A stretch of DNA of 64,000 nucleotides from Asticcacaulis sp. AC466. GTDB lineage: Bacteria > Pseudomonadota > Alphaproteobacteria > Caulobacterales > Caulobacteraceae. The position numbers and the translations under genes are program-made. The stretch lies in the NCBI RefSeq assembly GCF_000495815.1, contig NZ_AWGE01000006.1, positions 124,001-188,000 of the forward strand, read 5' to 3'. Positions 1-11,427 of this stretch are shown piece by piece. Below the pieces are notes generated by a model. That model saw only the letters and a program-made list of their open reading frames with translations, made no database searches and was not told where the DNA came from. Every line of letters starts with the position of its first letter. Positions within the stretch are counted from its first letter, which is position 1.

Positions 1-1670
1 AGGCCTCGTGGGTGCTCGAAATGGCGTCCGAAACGCGCAACCTGGTTATGGAAGCAGCGGAGGACATGCTGAAAGGCGGCCGTTCGGCGGTTCGCGTCTC
101 CAAGGAGATATACGACCAAGATAGCGGAGAGTTCCGCAGCCTGACCGTCTTTGAAAAGGGCATTACGGCGCCGCCTAAGAAGCTGAAGCTGGCGCCCGAC
201 ACCGACACAATCTGCACCAGCCCTCAGGATCTTTATACCCCGCTGGCCCGCGAAAAAATCTCGCGGCTGCTGGAAGACTGGCTGAATAAGCAACAGGTAA
301 CGCCGTTTGAACTGTTGCATCGCCCGGACCTGGCCGAAAAACTGGAAGCATCTGGCAGCGACCTGCTGCATGTCGTGCAAAAGCTGTCCGTGCCGGAAAG
401 TCATGAAACCGGCCAGGACCTGCACAATCTGATGCGGCGCTGGACAGCTTTGTTCGACAAGGCCTGCACGCGCCTGATTCAGGATGGCCGAAAGAATCTG
501 TTTCCGGCCGCCTCGCCAGAAACGGCCGTGCCCTTGGCGGGCCGGTTACAGGCTCATCCGGAACGCGCCTATGTCTTGGGTGGCGCCATCGCGGCAGCGC
601 TTAAGCCGCATCAGCGTCCCGCCGCGAAGCTTGAATTGCTCTTACGCTTTGCACAAGCCTTCGCCGATGAAGAGACCTGCGGCTGGGCCCTGCTGGTGAT
701 CGAAGGCCCGATTGTAGAGATTTTCGCGTCGCGCGCCACTTTGAATGACGTGCTGGGCCAGGAAACGGACCTGGGGGATTCCATGGCCGTCATGACGCGA
801 ATGGCGGCGGGCCGCGAAGTTGCCTGCATCGCCGACATCGACCCGCGCGTGGCGCGGCTGATGCCGCCGCTGGACGGTGTGCTGGGCGGCTATCACGATT
901 TGATTCGTGACGGTCATCTGCCCCATTTGGCGACCAACATATCGCGTCGCCTTATGCAGGAACTGAAGGGGCCGCGCCGCCTGAAGCCGGGCAATCCGGA
1001 TGGCGAGATCGAGACATTGCGTGTCCTGGCCCTGTGCATGACGGCCGCGGGCCGCGACGAAGCCCAGCGCGAAGATATCAAGGACGCATTTGCGGAGCGC
1101 TCCAAGAAGCTGGTGTCCGCCGATTTCGTTGACAGCCTGCTGCAAACCGCGACATCGCCTGCGGATGAGGCCGACAAGCTGATCTGGCTATGCGAAAACA
1201 TGGTCGGCGCTGCTAATAAGCGCCAGGCGGCACGCTGGTTGACCCAGACTGTCGGCGCGGCCAAGTTCGAGCGCTATATGCGTGAAAGCGGCCAGGGCAA
1301 TACCCGGTCGCCGGCGCAACGCCTGCTGGCTCTGGCTCAGATGCAGGACCGCGTCCGCGCTGCGGCACTTATCGATCAGGACGGTCAGGAGATCAGCCTG
1401 AAGCTGGGGCAGATCGGTGATCGGATTGCCGGCGAGATCAAGCTGCTGGCGCATGTGGTGCGGGGCAATGCCTCACCGATGCAGAAATTATCCATGCTGC
1501 TCAGTTTCGCGTCAGGCCGGTCGGCGCCATTGGGGCCATTGAGCGACCAGGCGAAGGCCGAAGTGATGCGCATGCTGCGCGACCCGCAAATCCGCTCCGG
1601 CCTGTCATCGCAGCCGCAGATACTCGCGACCTTGCGACCGATGATGCAGGCGGCCGGCCTGGCAGCCTAG
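1..1670 (+). CDS. Unrecognised protein, 5' end outside the window
   Basis: I do not recognise this protein. The reading frame is already open at the left edge, and the first in-frame start-like codon (GTG at 12) has no ribosome site in view, so the gene very probably begins upstream. At least 552 residues are visible. They are mostly helical and hydrophilic, with no signal peptide, no clear membrane span and no catalytic motif. An early segment rich in small and basic residues leads into an acidic/basic helical body, and the C-terminal half has evenly spaced Leu/Ala/Met heptad-like stretches. That would suit a cytoplasmic scaffold or signalling partner, but nothing shows it directly. The next gene is convergent. 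Confidence is high that it codes, low for any function. Confidence 0.75.
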   Translation, partial: ASWVLEMASETRNLVMEAAEDMLKGGRSAVRVSKEIYDQDSGEFRSLTVFEKGITAPPKKLKLAPDTDTICTSPQDLYTPLAREKISRLLEDWLNKQQVTPFELLHRPDLAEKLEASGSDLLHVVQKLSVPESHETGQDLHNLMRRWTALFDKACTRLIQDGRKNLFPAASPETAVPLAGRLQAHPERAYVLGGAIAAALKPHQRPAAKLELLLRFAQAFADEETCGWALLVIEGPIVEIFASRATLNDVLGQETDLGDSMAVMTRMAAGREVACIADIDPRVARLMPPLDGVLGGYHDLIRDGHLPHLATNISRRLMQELKGPRRLKPGNPDGEIETLRVLALCMTAAGRDEAQREDIKDAFAERSKKLVSADFVDSLLQTATSPADEADKLIWLCENMVGAANKRQAARWLTQTVGAAKFERYMRESGQGNTRSPAQRLLALAQMQDRVRAAALIDQDGQEISLKLGQIGDRIAGEIKLLAHVVRGNASPMQKLSMLLSFASGRSAPLGPLSDQAKAEVMRMLRDPQIRSGLSSQPQILATLRPMMQAAGLAA

Positions 1671-1706
1671 CGGACGTAACGCCGGATTCGGAACAGGCCG
1701 CAGATG

Positions 1707-2108
1707 TCAGGCCAGGTGCCTGAAATTCAGCTCAAGCAGCACATTGTTGGGATCGACCACGAACAGTTGCGTCAGATTGATTTCCGGTAGTTCTGCGCGT
1801 TCGTACCGCAGGCCACGAGCCTCCAGCTTTTGCACCATGTCCTCCAGCCCATCGCATTCGAAGGCGACATGATGGATGGCGCCGGTCGGACCGCCGGGAA
1901 TGACTTCGCGCGCATAGGTGTTGTCGGTGCCGAACAGGTTGAGGTGAATGACCGCGCGGCTCTCGCTGTCATATAACCATTGTCGTTCTTCTGGCTTGCG
2001 ACGCGGCGCGGTGCGCGCCTCAAGTCCCAGCAGCTCACCGTAAAAGGCGATGGTCCGCGCCATGTCGCGCGTCTGAATATTGATATGGTTGAGATTCTTT
2101 ACGATCAT
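1707..2108 (-). CDS. VOC-family (glyoxalase/bleomycin resistance) protein
   Basis: A 133-residue single-domain vicinal-oxygen-chelate protein. The pattern is typical: an N-terminal strand with an early His (LNHINIQTRD), the AxxFYxxLLGLE helix, a central IHHVAFEC strand and a C-terminal strand ending in DPNNVLLELNF, where His and Glu would be metal ligands. VOC enzymes act on small molecules with a divalent metal in the cytoplasm; the substrate cannot be read from the sequence. The longer frame from 2144 adds 12 residues unlike the family, so I chose the internal ATG at 2108. It converges on the preceding gene and lies about 80 bp downstream of the chemoreceptor on the same strand. Confidence 0.85.
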   Translation of the reverse strand: MIVKNLNHINIQTRDMARTIAFYGELLGLEARTAPRRKPEERQWLYDSESRAVIHLNLFGTDNTYAREVIPGGPTGAIHHVAFECDGLEDMVQKLEARGLRYERAELPEINLTQLFVVDPNNVLLELNFRHLA

Positions 2109-2190
2109 ATTGTCACCATAAGCAAAAAGCGTGGCGATGTTCAATCGCCGCGCCTTTGCCTATCGTGTTTTGCCCCAGTTGTGGGTAGGG

Positions 2191-3873
2191 CTATGCCGCC
2201 CGCACGTGCGCCAGGAAGCTATTGATCTGGCTGCGCAGGTTTGACGCCTGATGGGCCAGTTCTGCCGATGCGCTGAGGACCTGAGAGGCGCCCGCGCCGG
2301 TTTCCTCGGCCATGCGCGCCACCCCGGTGATATTGTAGGTGACTTCCTGCGTGCCAGATGACGCCTGATTGACGGCGTGGACGATTTCACTGGTCGCCGC
2401 GCCCTGTTGTTCCACAGCGGCGGCGATGGTGGAAGAGGCGATGTTGATGTCGCGGATCGTGCCGGTAATGTTGCCAATCGCTTCAACCGCACGCTGGGTC
2501 GTGGTCTGAATGCTGCCGATATGCTGGCTGATTTCGGCGGTGGCCTTGCTCGTCTGCTGGGCCAATTGCTTAACTTCGGCGGCGACGACCGCGAAGCCCT
2601 TGCCGGCCTCTCCCGCGCGCGCCGACTCGATCGTGGCGTTTAGCGCCAGCAGGTTGGTCTGGGCGGCAATGCCGGTGATCATGTCGACAATGCCGGTGAT
2701 GCGGCCTGCGGCCTGGGACAGTTCGAAGACGATGGCGGCGGTGGCGTCCGCTTCGGTCACGGCAGCGCGGGCCTTAGCCGACGAATGTTCGACCTGGCGA
2801 CCGATCTCGGACACGGACGCGCCGAGCTCTTCGGCTGAACCGGCGACGGAGGTGACATTGGTGCCGGCCTCTTCGGCGGCGGCGGAGACGGAAATGGCCT
2901 GGGCGGCGGATTCCTGGGCAGAAGACGTCAATTGAGATGCCGTGGCTTGCATCTCTGTGGCCGCCGACGATACCATCTCGACGATACCGCCGACGGCATT
3001 TTCGAACTGATCGGCCAGTTCATACATGGTGCGTTTGCGCTGAACTTCCGCCTCTTCGCGTGCCTGACGGCTGTCTTCTTCTAGTTGATGCGTGCGGATC
3101 AGGTTGTCGCGGAAGATTTCGACGGTCATCGCCATATCGCCGATTTCATTGCGTTCACCGGTATTGGGAATAGCCACCGTCGTATCACCGTCGGCCAGTT
3201 TCTGCATAATGCTCGACATGCGCTTGATCGGCGTCGAGATCGTGCGGATCATCACGAAGCCTATGGCACCGCAGATCAGAGCGGTAAACACAAGGGCAAA
3301 CATAATCAGTGTCACAGCCGATTTGCCGAGCGCCAATCCGGCCTGCGCGGCGTTATGGCCTTCGGTGAGTTGGTAGGCACGGTCGGCGCGGATAGCGGTG
3401 CGGGCAAGGTTGGCGCTGTCTTGCATATTGCCGAAATAGAGGTTTACGGCACCGGTCATGTCGCCGGCATTGGCTTTGTCGAGCAATGCGTCGCTAGTGG
3501 CGATATAGACGCCGACAGAGGTATTGATCGAGTCGGCTAAGGATTCCTCCTTACCCTTGGTGATCAGCGGCTTATAGGCAGCCAGCGAGTTTGAAACAGC
3601 TTTCTCCGAATCCCTGATCATGTCGGCCAGTGCCGGTTTCTTTTCGGCCGGAGCCAGCAAGTACTGGCCTTGGCGCGCGCGAAGCCGTTCGAAGTCCTGG
3701 GACAGGTCCCCCAGCACATTGGCGGACGGCAGCCAGTTGGTGCCCACGTCGTTGGCAGCGGCGTTTACGGCGCTGAGGCGCAGGATCGAGAAGATGCCGA
3801 GCGCGGCAGTGGCGCACAAGACCACGGCAAATGCCGCAATGACACGTGCACGGATCGTCATGTTTTTCAGCAT
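2191..3873 (-). CDS. Methyl-accepting chemotaxis protein, transmembrane
   Basis: A 560-residue chemoreceptor. Residues about 10-32 form the first membrane helix. About 33-185 form a periplasmic helical-bundle sensor. A second membrane helix at about 187-210 ([19 protein letters not shown]) is followed by a HAMP domain ([17 protein letters not shown]) and the long cytoplasmic signalling hairpin. The hairpin tip, with [20 protein letters not shown], is the conserved CheA/CheW contact region. There is no C-terminal CheR/CheB pentapeptide; the protein ends in HVRAA. It would relay an unknown periplasmic stimulus to CheA. No che genes are nearby, so it probably feeds a chemotaxis cluster encoded elsewhere. 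The gene stands alone with about 200 bp upstream. Confidence 0.95.
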   Translation of the reverse strand: MLKNMTIRARVIAAFAVVLCATAALGIFSILRLSAVNAAANDVGTNWLPSANVLGDLSQDFERLRARQGQYLLAPAEKKPALADMIRDSEKAVSNSLAAYKPLITKGKEESLADSINTSVGVYIATSDALLDKANAGDMTGAVNLYFGNMQDSANLARTAIRADRAYQLTEGHNAAQAGLALGKSAVTLIMFALVFTALICGAIGFVMIRTISTPIKRMSSIMQKLADGDTTVAIPNTGERNEIGDMAMTVEIFRDNLIRTHQLEEDSRQAREEAEVQRKRTMYELADQFENAVGGIVEMVSSAATEMQATASQLTSSAQESAAQAISVSAAAEEAGTNVTSVAGSAEELGASVSEIGRQVEHSSAKARAAVTEADATAAIVFELSQAAGRITGIVDMITGIAAQTNLLALNATIESARAGEAGKGFAVVAAEVKQLAQQTSKATAEISQHIGSIQTTTQRAVEAIGNITGTIRDINIASSTIAAAVEQQGAATSEIVHAVNQASSGTQEVTYNITGVARMAEETGAGASQVLSASAELAHQASNLRSQINSFLAHVRAA

Positions 3874-4072
3874 TTAAGCCGTTCCCAAGGGCCGGACACG
3901 GGACAAGTCGCATCCGGCAGCCTGCGCAAACTGCGGTGGATGGGTGGCCCTAATACGCAGCCCGTTTCGACACTTTACGGAAAATGTCGTTTTAGGGTGA
4001 ATAATGAATTAATTTTTACCAACGCTAGACGTTTTCAGGCGGATTTTGCCTCTGAAATTTCAACGTGTGGCA
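3874..4072. other. Intergenic region between chemoreceptor and polA
   Basis: About 200 bp upstream of the chemoreceptor and downstream of polA, both on the minus strand. The half next to polA is AT-rich (about 3980-4025) and is the likely place for the chemoreceptor promoter. I see no clear hairpin terminator for polA and no small gene. Confidence 0.4.
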
Positions 4073-6982
<2,910 letters not shown>

Positions 6983-7117
6983 ACGGCGATCTGACGATCA
7001 TGCCAAACAAAAGCGACAGCCATCGTCAGTATCGGTGACGTGGGCACTATGTCGCAGTGTCAGGCGGTTCCGTCTGTGTATAATAACCATGCAAATTTTA
7101 TGGAAATGGAGTGGCAA

Positions 7118-7414
7118 ATGTCCATGGTCAAAGATGCCGGTCATACGGCGGCGCGCATCAATATCAGCCGGATTCTCGAAATGTTTTTGCGCGGCGACAT
7201 CACGCCGGGCGATGCCGTGGCCGATCTGAAAAAATTCTGCCATCCGCAACTGAGCAATGACGACGGCGCCGGTCTCGATGCCTATATCGCCAAGACCTTG
7301 GCTATGGTTCAGACGCGTGAATTCGACGTGGACAGCGCCTTAAGCCATCTGGTGGAACTGTCTGCCGCGAAGACGCTGGACGTCACGCAGACGCCGGTTT
7401 TCAAGGCGGTCTGA
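7118..7414 (+). CDS. Small conserved-looking protein of unknown function
   Basis: About 98 residues, soluble and mainly helical, with no signal peptide and no recognisable motif. I do not know the family. Coding bias matches the neighbours. The ATG at 7118 follows a GGAG-like site, so I prefer it to the upstream start at 7040, whose extra residues look random. Its stop codon (7412-7414) directly abuts the stop codon of the convergent VOC gene (7415-7417), leaving no intergenic base and no room for a terminator between them. Confidence 0.7.
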   Translation: MSMVKDAGHTAARINISRILEMFLRGDITPGDAVADLKKFCHPQLSNDDGAGLDAYIAKTLAMVQTREFDVDSALSHLVELSAAKTLDVTQTPVFKAV

Positions 7415-7882
7415 CTACCAGCTTCCACTATTGGGCATGGACACCCACGGCTCCGCCGGAGGCTTTGGCCGGCCTTTTTGCAGCAGCTCGACCGAAATAC
7501 CGTCCGGCGAGCGCACAAAGGCCATCGCCCCGTCACGTGGCGGGCGATTTATGACCACGCCCATATCGCTCAGATGCTGGCAAAGCGCGTAGATGTCATC
7601 AACCTCATAGGCCAGGTGACCGAAATTACGGCCGCCCTTATAGTCTTCGACCGCACCGGTTTCGTCGGGCCAGTTATAGGTCAGTTCGACATGCGCCTGG
7701 CCGCGTAGGGCTTCGGTCGGTGTTGCCATGTCCCGGTCTTCCGGCGCCGCCAGGAACACCAGCGTGAACCGGCCGGCGTCGTTGTCGATACGGCGCTGTT
7801 CATAAAGCCCCAGACCGTCGCAGTAGAAGCGCAGGGACGCGTCGATGTCCTTCACGCGGACCATGGTGTGCAGATAACGCAT
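7415..7882 (-). CDS. gloA: Glyoxalase I-like VOC protein
   Basis: A 155-residue protein very close to lactoylglutathione lyase, which converts the methylglyoxal-glutathione hemithioacetal to S-lactoylglutathione. Features of the family: opening RYLHTMVRVKDIDASLRFYCD with the metal-ligand His, the loop GQAHVELTYNW with a ligand Glu, GHLAYEVDDI with the second His, and SPDGISVELLQKG with the final Glu. Two repeated beta-alpha-beta modules fill the length. The C-terminal tail after residue 140 is Pro-rich and unconserved. A different thiol-adduct substrate is possible. Its 3' end abuts the opposing small gene without a gap. Confidence 0.88.
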   Translation of the reverse strand: MRYLHTMVRVKDIDASLRFYCDGLGLYEQRRIDNDAGRFTLVFLAAPEDRDMATPTEALRGQAHVELTYNWPDETGAVEDYKGGRNFGHLAYEVDDIYALCQHLSDMGVVINRPPRDGAMAFVRSPDGISVELLQKGRPKPPAEPWVSMPNSGSW

Positions 7883-7918
7883 CAGCCTGGAAAGCCTGCG
7901 AACATGTTTGACATGCGC

Positions 7919-8134
7919 CTAGTGCTCGCCTTCGGGGCGCGGCGCCGGATCGTGATAGTCGTGGGCGTGATCCTTGTGCACGAACTTGCGGTCGCAATAG
8001 CCGCATTCCGCTGTGCCGTCCTCACCCAGCTCATAATAGGTCAGGGGGTGGCCCAAGGCGCCACCGCCGCCGTTGCAGGCGACTTTGTGCGTGTCGACAT
8101 AGATGACTTCGGGGGCTGGGAGGGTGTCGCTCAT
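7919..8134 (-). CDS. CHCC zinc-finger domain protein
   Basis: A 71-residue protein of the zf-CHCC type, related to the NDUFS6 accessory subunit of complex I. The zinc ligands are visible as a Cys in VACNGGGG, a His in ALGHPLTYYEL and the pair in AECGYCDRKF. The tail is His/Asp-rich. Alphaproteobacteria normally encode such a protein and link it to respiratory complex I. The longer frame would need a TTG start at 8158; the ATG giving MSDTLPAPEVIYVD fits the family. It lies just upstream of gloA on the same strand and may be cotranscribed. It is divergent from the transporter at 8250. Confidence 0.88.
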   Translation of the reverse strand: MSDTLPAPEVIYVDTHKVACNGGGGALGHPLTYYELGEDGTAECGYCDRKFVHKDHAHDYHDPAPRPEGEH

Positions 8135-8249
8135 GACGCTGCTGTACCTTAGGGGCAATTGGGGCGGAAACCGCTCCGATCCTTAAATCAAACCGCCTTG
8201 TGTCGTCAATTGAAGTGTGAAACCTTCGGTCGATACAACAGGGATGCAA

Positions 8250-9527
8250 ATGAAACAGGGCGGCAAACTCGGTTCTATCCTGGGCGGCTCCATCGGCAAT
8301 TTGGTCGAATGGTACGATTGGTACGCCTATTCGGCCTTTACCCTCTATTTTTCAAAGGCCTTCTTTCCCAATTCCAGCCCGACGGCCCAATTGCTCAATA
8401 CGGCGGCCATTTTCGCCGTGGGGTTTTTCATGCGACCGATCGGTGGATGGCTGCTGGGTTGGTATGCCGACCGGTACGGGCGTAAAACCGCGCTGACCGC
8501 CTCGATTTTGTTGATGTGCGCAGGCTCCCTGATCATTGCCGTCACCCCGGGCTATGCCGCTATCGGCATTGCCGCACCTGCGCTTCTGTTGTTTGCCCGC
8601 CTATTGCAAGGCTTAAGCGTCGGCGGGGAATACGGCGCCAGCGCCACATACCTGTCGGAAATGGCCGGGGCGACCCACCGCGGGTTCTGGTCGAGTTTTC
8701 AGTATGTCACCCTGATCATGGGCCAGCTGATCGCGCTCGGTGTGTTGATCGCCTTGCAAAAGTGGCTGCTGACGCCTGAACAGCTCGACGCCTGGGGCTG
8801 GCGCATTCCCTTTGTCATCGGGGCTATTCTGGCCGTCACGGCCCTGTTCATCCGCACCCATATCGCCGAAACCCGTTCGTTCGAAGAGGGCCGCGCCTTT
8901 GCGCGCAATCGCACCTGGGCGCTTCTGAAAGACCATCCGTGGCAGGCGCTTCAGGTCGTGGGCCTGACGCTTGGCGGAACGGTCGCCTTCTATACCTACA
9001 CCACCTACATGCAGAAGTTTTTGGTCAACACGACCGGCTGGAGCAAGAACGACGCCACCACCCTGTCGGCCCTGACCCTGTGCCTCTACATGCTGTTGCA
9101 GCCGGCGTTCGGCGCATTGTCGGACCGTATCGGCCGCCGTCCTCTGCTGATCGGTTTCGGCATGCTGGGCGTCCTGTTCACCGTGCCGATCATGAGCGCC
9201 TTAGCGACGGCGCAGGACTTCTGGACCGCCTTCGGACTGGTCATGGCGGCCCTGGTCATCGTTAGCGGCTATACATCCATTAATGCGGTGGTGAAGGCGG
9301 AGTTGTTTCCGTCGCATGTCCGGGCGCTTGGTGTCGCCTTGCCCTATGCCGTGGCGGTGTCGGTGTTTGGCGGATCGGCGGAATATGTCGCCCTTTGGCT
9401 GAAAAACGCCGGTCATGAATCGCACTTCTTTTGGTACGTGACCGCCTGTATCGCCGTTTCACTGCTGGTCTATGTCTTCACCGCCGATACCCGGCGGGCA
9501 TCGGCTTTTGGCTCAGACGAGACGTGA
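8250..9527 (+). CDS. MHS-family MFS transporter, KgtP-like
   Basis: About 425 residues with 12 predicted membrane helices. It belongs to the metabolite:H+ symporter branch of the major facilitator superfamily, like KgtP (2-oxoglutarate) and similar dicarboxylate or osmolyte carriers. The N-terminus GSIGNLVEWYDWYAYS is diagnostic of this branch. The cytoplasmic loop ADRYGRK (loop 2-3) and a repeat of that motif in the second half (SDRIGRRP) are present. I chose the ATG at 8250 because an AGGG stands six bases before it; GTG 8217 and ATG 8244 are alternatives. Position next to the glyoxylate locus suits an organic-acid importer, but the substrate is inferred. Confidence 0.88.
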   Translation: MKQGGKLGSILGGSIGNLVEWYDWYAYSAFTLYFSKAFFPNSSPTAQLLNTAAIFAVGFFMRPIGGWLLGWYADRYGRKTALTASILLMCAGSLIIAVTPGYAAIGIAAPALLLFARLLQGLSVGGEYGASATYLSEMAGATHRGFWSSFQYVTLIMGQLIALGVLIALQKWLLTPEQLDAWGWRIPFVIGAILAVTALFIRTHIAETRSFEEGRAFARNRTWALLKDHPWQALQVVGLTLGGTVAFYTYTTYMQKFLVNTTGWSKNDATTLSALTLCLYMLLQPAFGALSDRIGRRPLLIGFGMLGVLFTVPIMSALATAQDFWTAFGLVMAALVIVSGYTSINAVVKAELFPSHVRALGVALPYAVAVSVFGGSAEYVALWLKNAGHESHFFWYVTACIAVSLLVYVFTADTRRASAFGSDET

Positions 9528-9563
9528 CCACGCCCTTTCCACCTGGGAGCGGAAAGGGCGTGG
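9528..9563. terminator. Perfect 13-bp stem-loop after the MHS transporter
   Basis: CCACGCCCTTTCC at 9528-9540 pairs exactly with 9551-9563 around a 10-base loop and starts on the base after the transporter stop codon. No U-tract follows on either strand, so it may act as an RNA 3'-end stabiliser or bidirectional transcription barrier rather than a classical intrinsic terminator. It separates the transporter from the convergent aceA operon. Confidence 0.6.
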
Positions 9564-9598
9564 CCAAAAGGCAAGACTTGCGAAGGCATGCCTGGCGG

Positions 9599-9814
9599 CT
9601 ATTCGTAGCCGTGCGCCGCCTCATTGATGACCAGTGACGGCATCTTGGAAAAATCCACCGCGACGGGCTGTGTGATTTTCGTCTGGTAGGTCTTGATGAC
9701 ATGCTCCAGGCGGCGGCGCACCTCCAGGGTGGTTTGGGCATTGGGATCGAGCGCCAGCGGCGACAGGCAAAAGTCGATGATGGCATCGGCTCGGTTCAGG
9801 GGATCCATTGTCAT
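9599..9814 (-). CDS. Small protein cotranscribed with isocitrate lyase
   Basis: A 71-residue soluble protein of unknown function. It is helical in its first two-thirds (DAIIDFCLS, then RRRLEHVIKTY) and ends in a short strand-like tail. An AAGGAG ribosome site precedes it. M1 or M3 (9808) may be the start; the spacing slightly favours M3. The aceA stop codon is only six bases upstream, so the two genes are almost certainly one transcript. The context suggests a role tied to acetate or fatty-acid growth, but the sequence itself gives no mechanism. Confidence 0.7.
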   Translation of the reverse strand: MTMDPLNRADAIIDFCLSPLALDPNAQTTLEVRRRLEHVIKTYQTKITQPVAVDFSKMPSLVINEAAHGYE

Positions 9815-9820
9815 TACTCC

Positions 9821-11101
9821 TTATTCGGCGGCGAACTGTGCGGTCTCAGTTGAGGCTTTCATGGCGGTGGTGGAAGACTGGCCATTGGTGATCGTCTCGG
9901 CAATCTTGTCGAAATAGCCGGTGCCGACCTCGCGTTGGTGCCGGGTGGCGGTGTAGCCCCGTGCTTCGTTGGCGAACTCCCGCTGCTGAAGCTCGGAATA
10001 GGCCGCCATGCCGTGATCGCGGTAGCCGTCGGCCAATTCGAACATCGAATTGTTGAGGGCGTGGAAACCGGCCAAGGTGACGAACTGATACTTGTACCCC
10101 ATGGCGCCCAATTCGCGCTGGAACTTGGCGATGGTCGCCTTGTCGAGCTTGGCTTCCCAATTGAACGACGGCGAACAGTTATAGGCCAGAAGCTTGCCCG
10201 GATACTGCTTGTGGACGGCTTCGGCGAAGCGGCGGGCGTCATCCAGGTCGGGGTGCGAGGTTTCCCACCACAACAGGTCGGCATAGCGCGCATAGGACAG
10301 GCCGCGGGCGATGCAGTGATCAAGGCCGGTGCCGGGTTTCAGACGGAAGAAGCCTTCGACGGTGCGGTTGTCGCGTTCGATGAAGGGGTGATCGCGTTCA
10401 TCGACATCCGACGTGATGAGTTGCGCGGACTCCGCGTCAGTGCGGGCGACCGTAAGGGTCGGCACGCCCATGACATCGGCCGCCAGGCGCGCCGAAATCA
10501 GGTTGCGTTCGTGGGCCTGGGTCGGGATCAACACCTTGCCGCCGAGATGCCCGCACTTCTTTTCCGAGGCCAGTTGGTCTTCGAAATGGACGCCGGCGGC
10601 GCCCGCCTCAATGAAAGCCTTCATGATCTCGAAGCTGTTGAGCGGGCCGCCGAAACCGGCTTCGGCGTCGGCAACAATGGGGGCGAACCATTCGCGTTTG
10701 GCGCCGCCTTCACTGTGCTCGATCTGATCGGCGCGTTGCAGGGTGCGGTTGATGCGGCGGCACAGTTCCGGCGCGGCATTGGCTGGATACAGCGATTGGT
10801 CCGGATACATGGACGACGCAGTGTTGGAATCCGCCGCGACCTGCCAGCCGGACAGATAAATCGCCTTAAGCCCGGCGCGCACCATCTGCATGGCCTGGTT
10901 GCCGGTCATGGCGCCCAGCGAGTTGATGAATGGCTCGGTGTGCAAAAGGTCCCACAGACGGTTCGCGCCGCGTTCGGCCAGGGTGTGCTGGATAGGAAAT
11001 GACCCGCGCAGCCTCAAAACGTCGGCCGGGGTGTAAGGGCGCTCGATGCCGTCGAACCGGTCGGGCGCGGCGGTGGGAACAAGGTCTTGAAAGGTTGTCA
11101 T
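9821..11101 (-). CDS. aceA: Isocitrate lyase
   Basis: A 426-residue isocitrate lyase, which cleaves isocitrate to glyoxylate and succinate in the glyoxylate shunt and allows growth on acetate and fatty acids. The catalytic loop [11 protein letters not shown] with the active-site Cys, the Mg-binding [13 protein letters not shown] stretch and [10 protein letters not shown] are intact. The open frame extends another 41 codons upstream, but that part overlaps another gene. The ATG at 11101 follows an AAGGATAA site and gives the family N-terminus. The gene lies second in a three-gene operon between two small genes and is divergent from a RamB/ScfR-type regulator. Malate synthase is not in the window. 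Confidence 0.96.
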   Translation of the reverse strand: MTTFQDLVPTAAPDRFDGIERPYTPADVLRLRGSFPIQHTLAERGANRLWDLLHTEPFINSLGAMTGNQAMQMVRAGLKAIYLSGWQVAADSNTASSMYPDQSLYPANAAPELCRRINRTLQRADQIEHSEGGAKREWFAPIVADAEAGFGGPLNSFEIMKAFIEAGAAGVHFEDQLASEKKCGHLGGKVLIPTQAHERNLISARLAADVMGVPTLTVARTDAESAQLITSDVDERDHPFIERDNRTVEGFFRLKPGTGLDHCIARGLSYARYADLLWWETSHPDLDDARRFAEAVHKQYPGKLLAYNCSPSFNWEAKLDKATIAKFQRELGAMGYKYQFVTLAGFHALNNSMFELADGYRDHGMAAYSELQQREFANEARGYTATRHQREVGTGYFDKIAETITNGQSSTTAMKASTETAQFAAE

Positions 11102-11106
11102 GTCGG

Positions 11107-11262
11107 TTATCCTTGAGACGATTGGCGCGAAGGCTGGGGTGGCGGCGGAACGCGGCGGGCGGCCATGAGAAGGCCAGGCGCGAACAGCCCGAAGGAGGCG
11201 GCGTAGGCGGTGGCCACGTCCCACGGGGTGGTAAAAGGTGTGGGGTCTGGTCTATTTGTCAT
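11107..11262 (-). CDS. Leader small gene of the aceA operon
   Basis: A 51-residue frame with an excellent ribosome site (AAAGGAGA seven bases before the ATG at 11262). Its stop codon lies five bases before aceA and overlaps the aceA Shine-Dalgarno, an arrangement that implies translational coupling. The product has a short semi-hydrophobic helix ([20 protein letters not shown]) followed by a basic Pro-rich tail, so it might touch a membrane or be a small regulator. I do not recognise a family. It could instead serve mainly as a translated leader. Confidence that it is translated is good because of the ribosome site and position. Confidence 0.65.
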   Translation of the reverse strand: MTNRPDPTPFTTPWDVATAYAASFGLFAPGLLMAARRVPPPPQPSRQSSQG

Positions 11263-11360
11263 AATATGTCTCCTTTCGGACGGTCTTGCCGTCGGTGTGC
11301 GTGGAGGCATAAAGCGCTTGTTTTGAAGGAAAATATAGAGCTAGGAGGGCGCAATTGGCG

Positions 11361-11405
11361 ACATTTGGAAAATTGTGACATTGCAAATTTTGTAAATTTG
11401 TGACA
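11361..11405. promoter_or_regulatory. Candidate operator array between aceA operon and scfR-like gene
   Basis: Three TTGNAAA repeats lie in this AT-rich 165-bp divergent region: TTGGAAA at 11365-11371, TTGCAAA at 11381-11387 and TTGTAAA at 11390-11396. TTGTGACA also occurs twice, at 11373-11380 and 11398-11405. RamB-type regulators are known to bind TTTGCAAA-like half-sites, so this is a sensible target for the adjacent regulator, which would control both itself and the aceA operon. The assignment is inferred from position and resemblance. Confidence 0.5.
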
Positions 11406-11427
11406 ATATGCCTATCTGTGAGGTGCC

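Noticed and set aside
9935-11002. 355-codon open frame antisense to aceA
   Set aside because: Shadow frame; aceA is unmistakable on the other strand.
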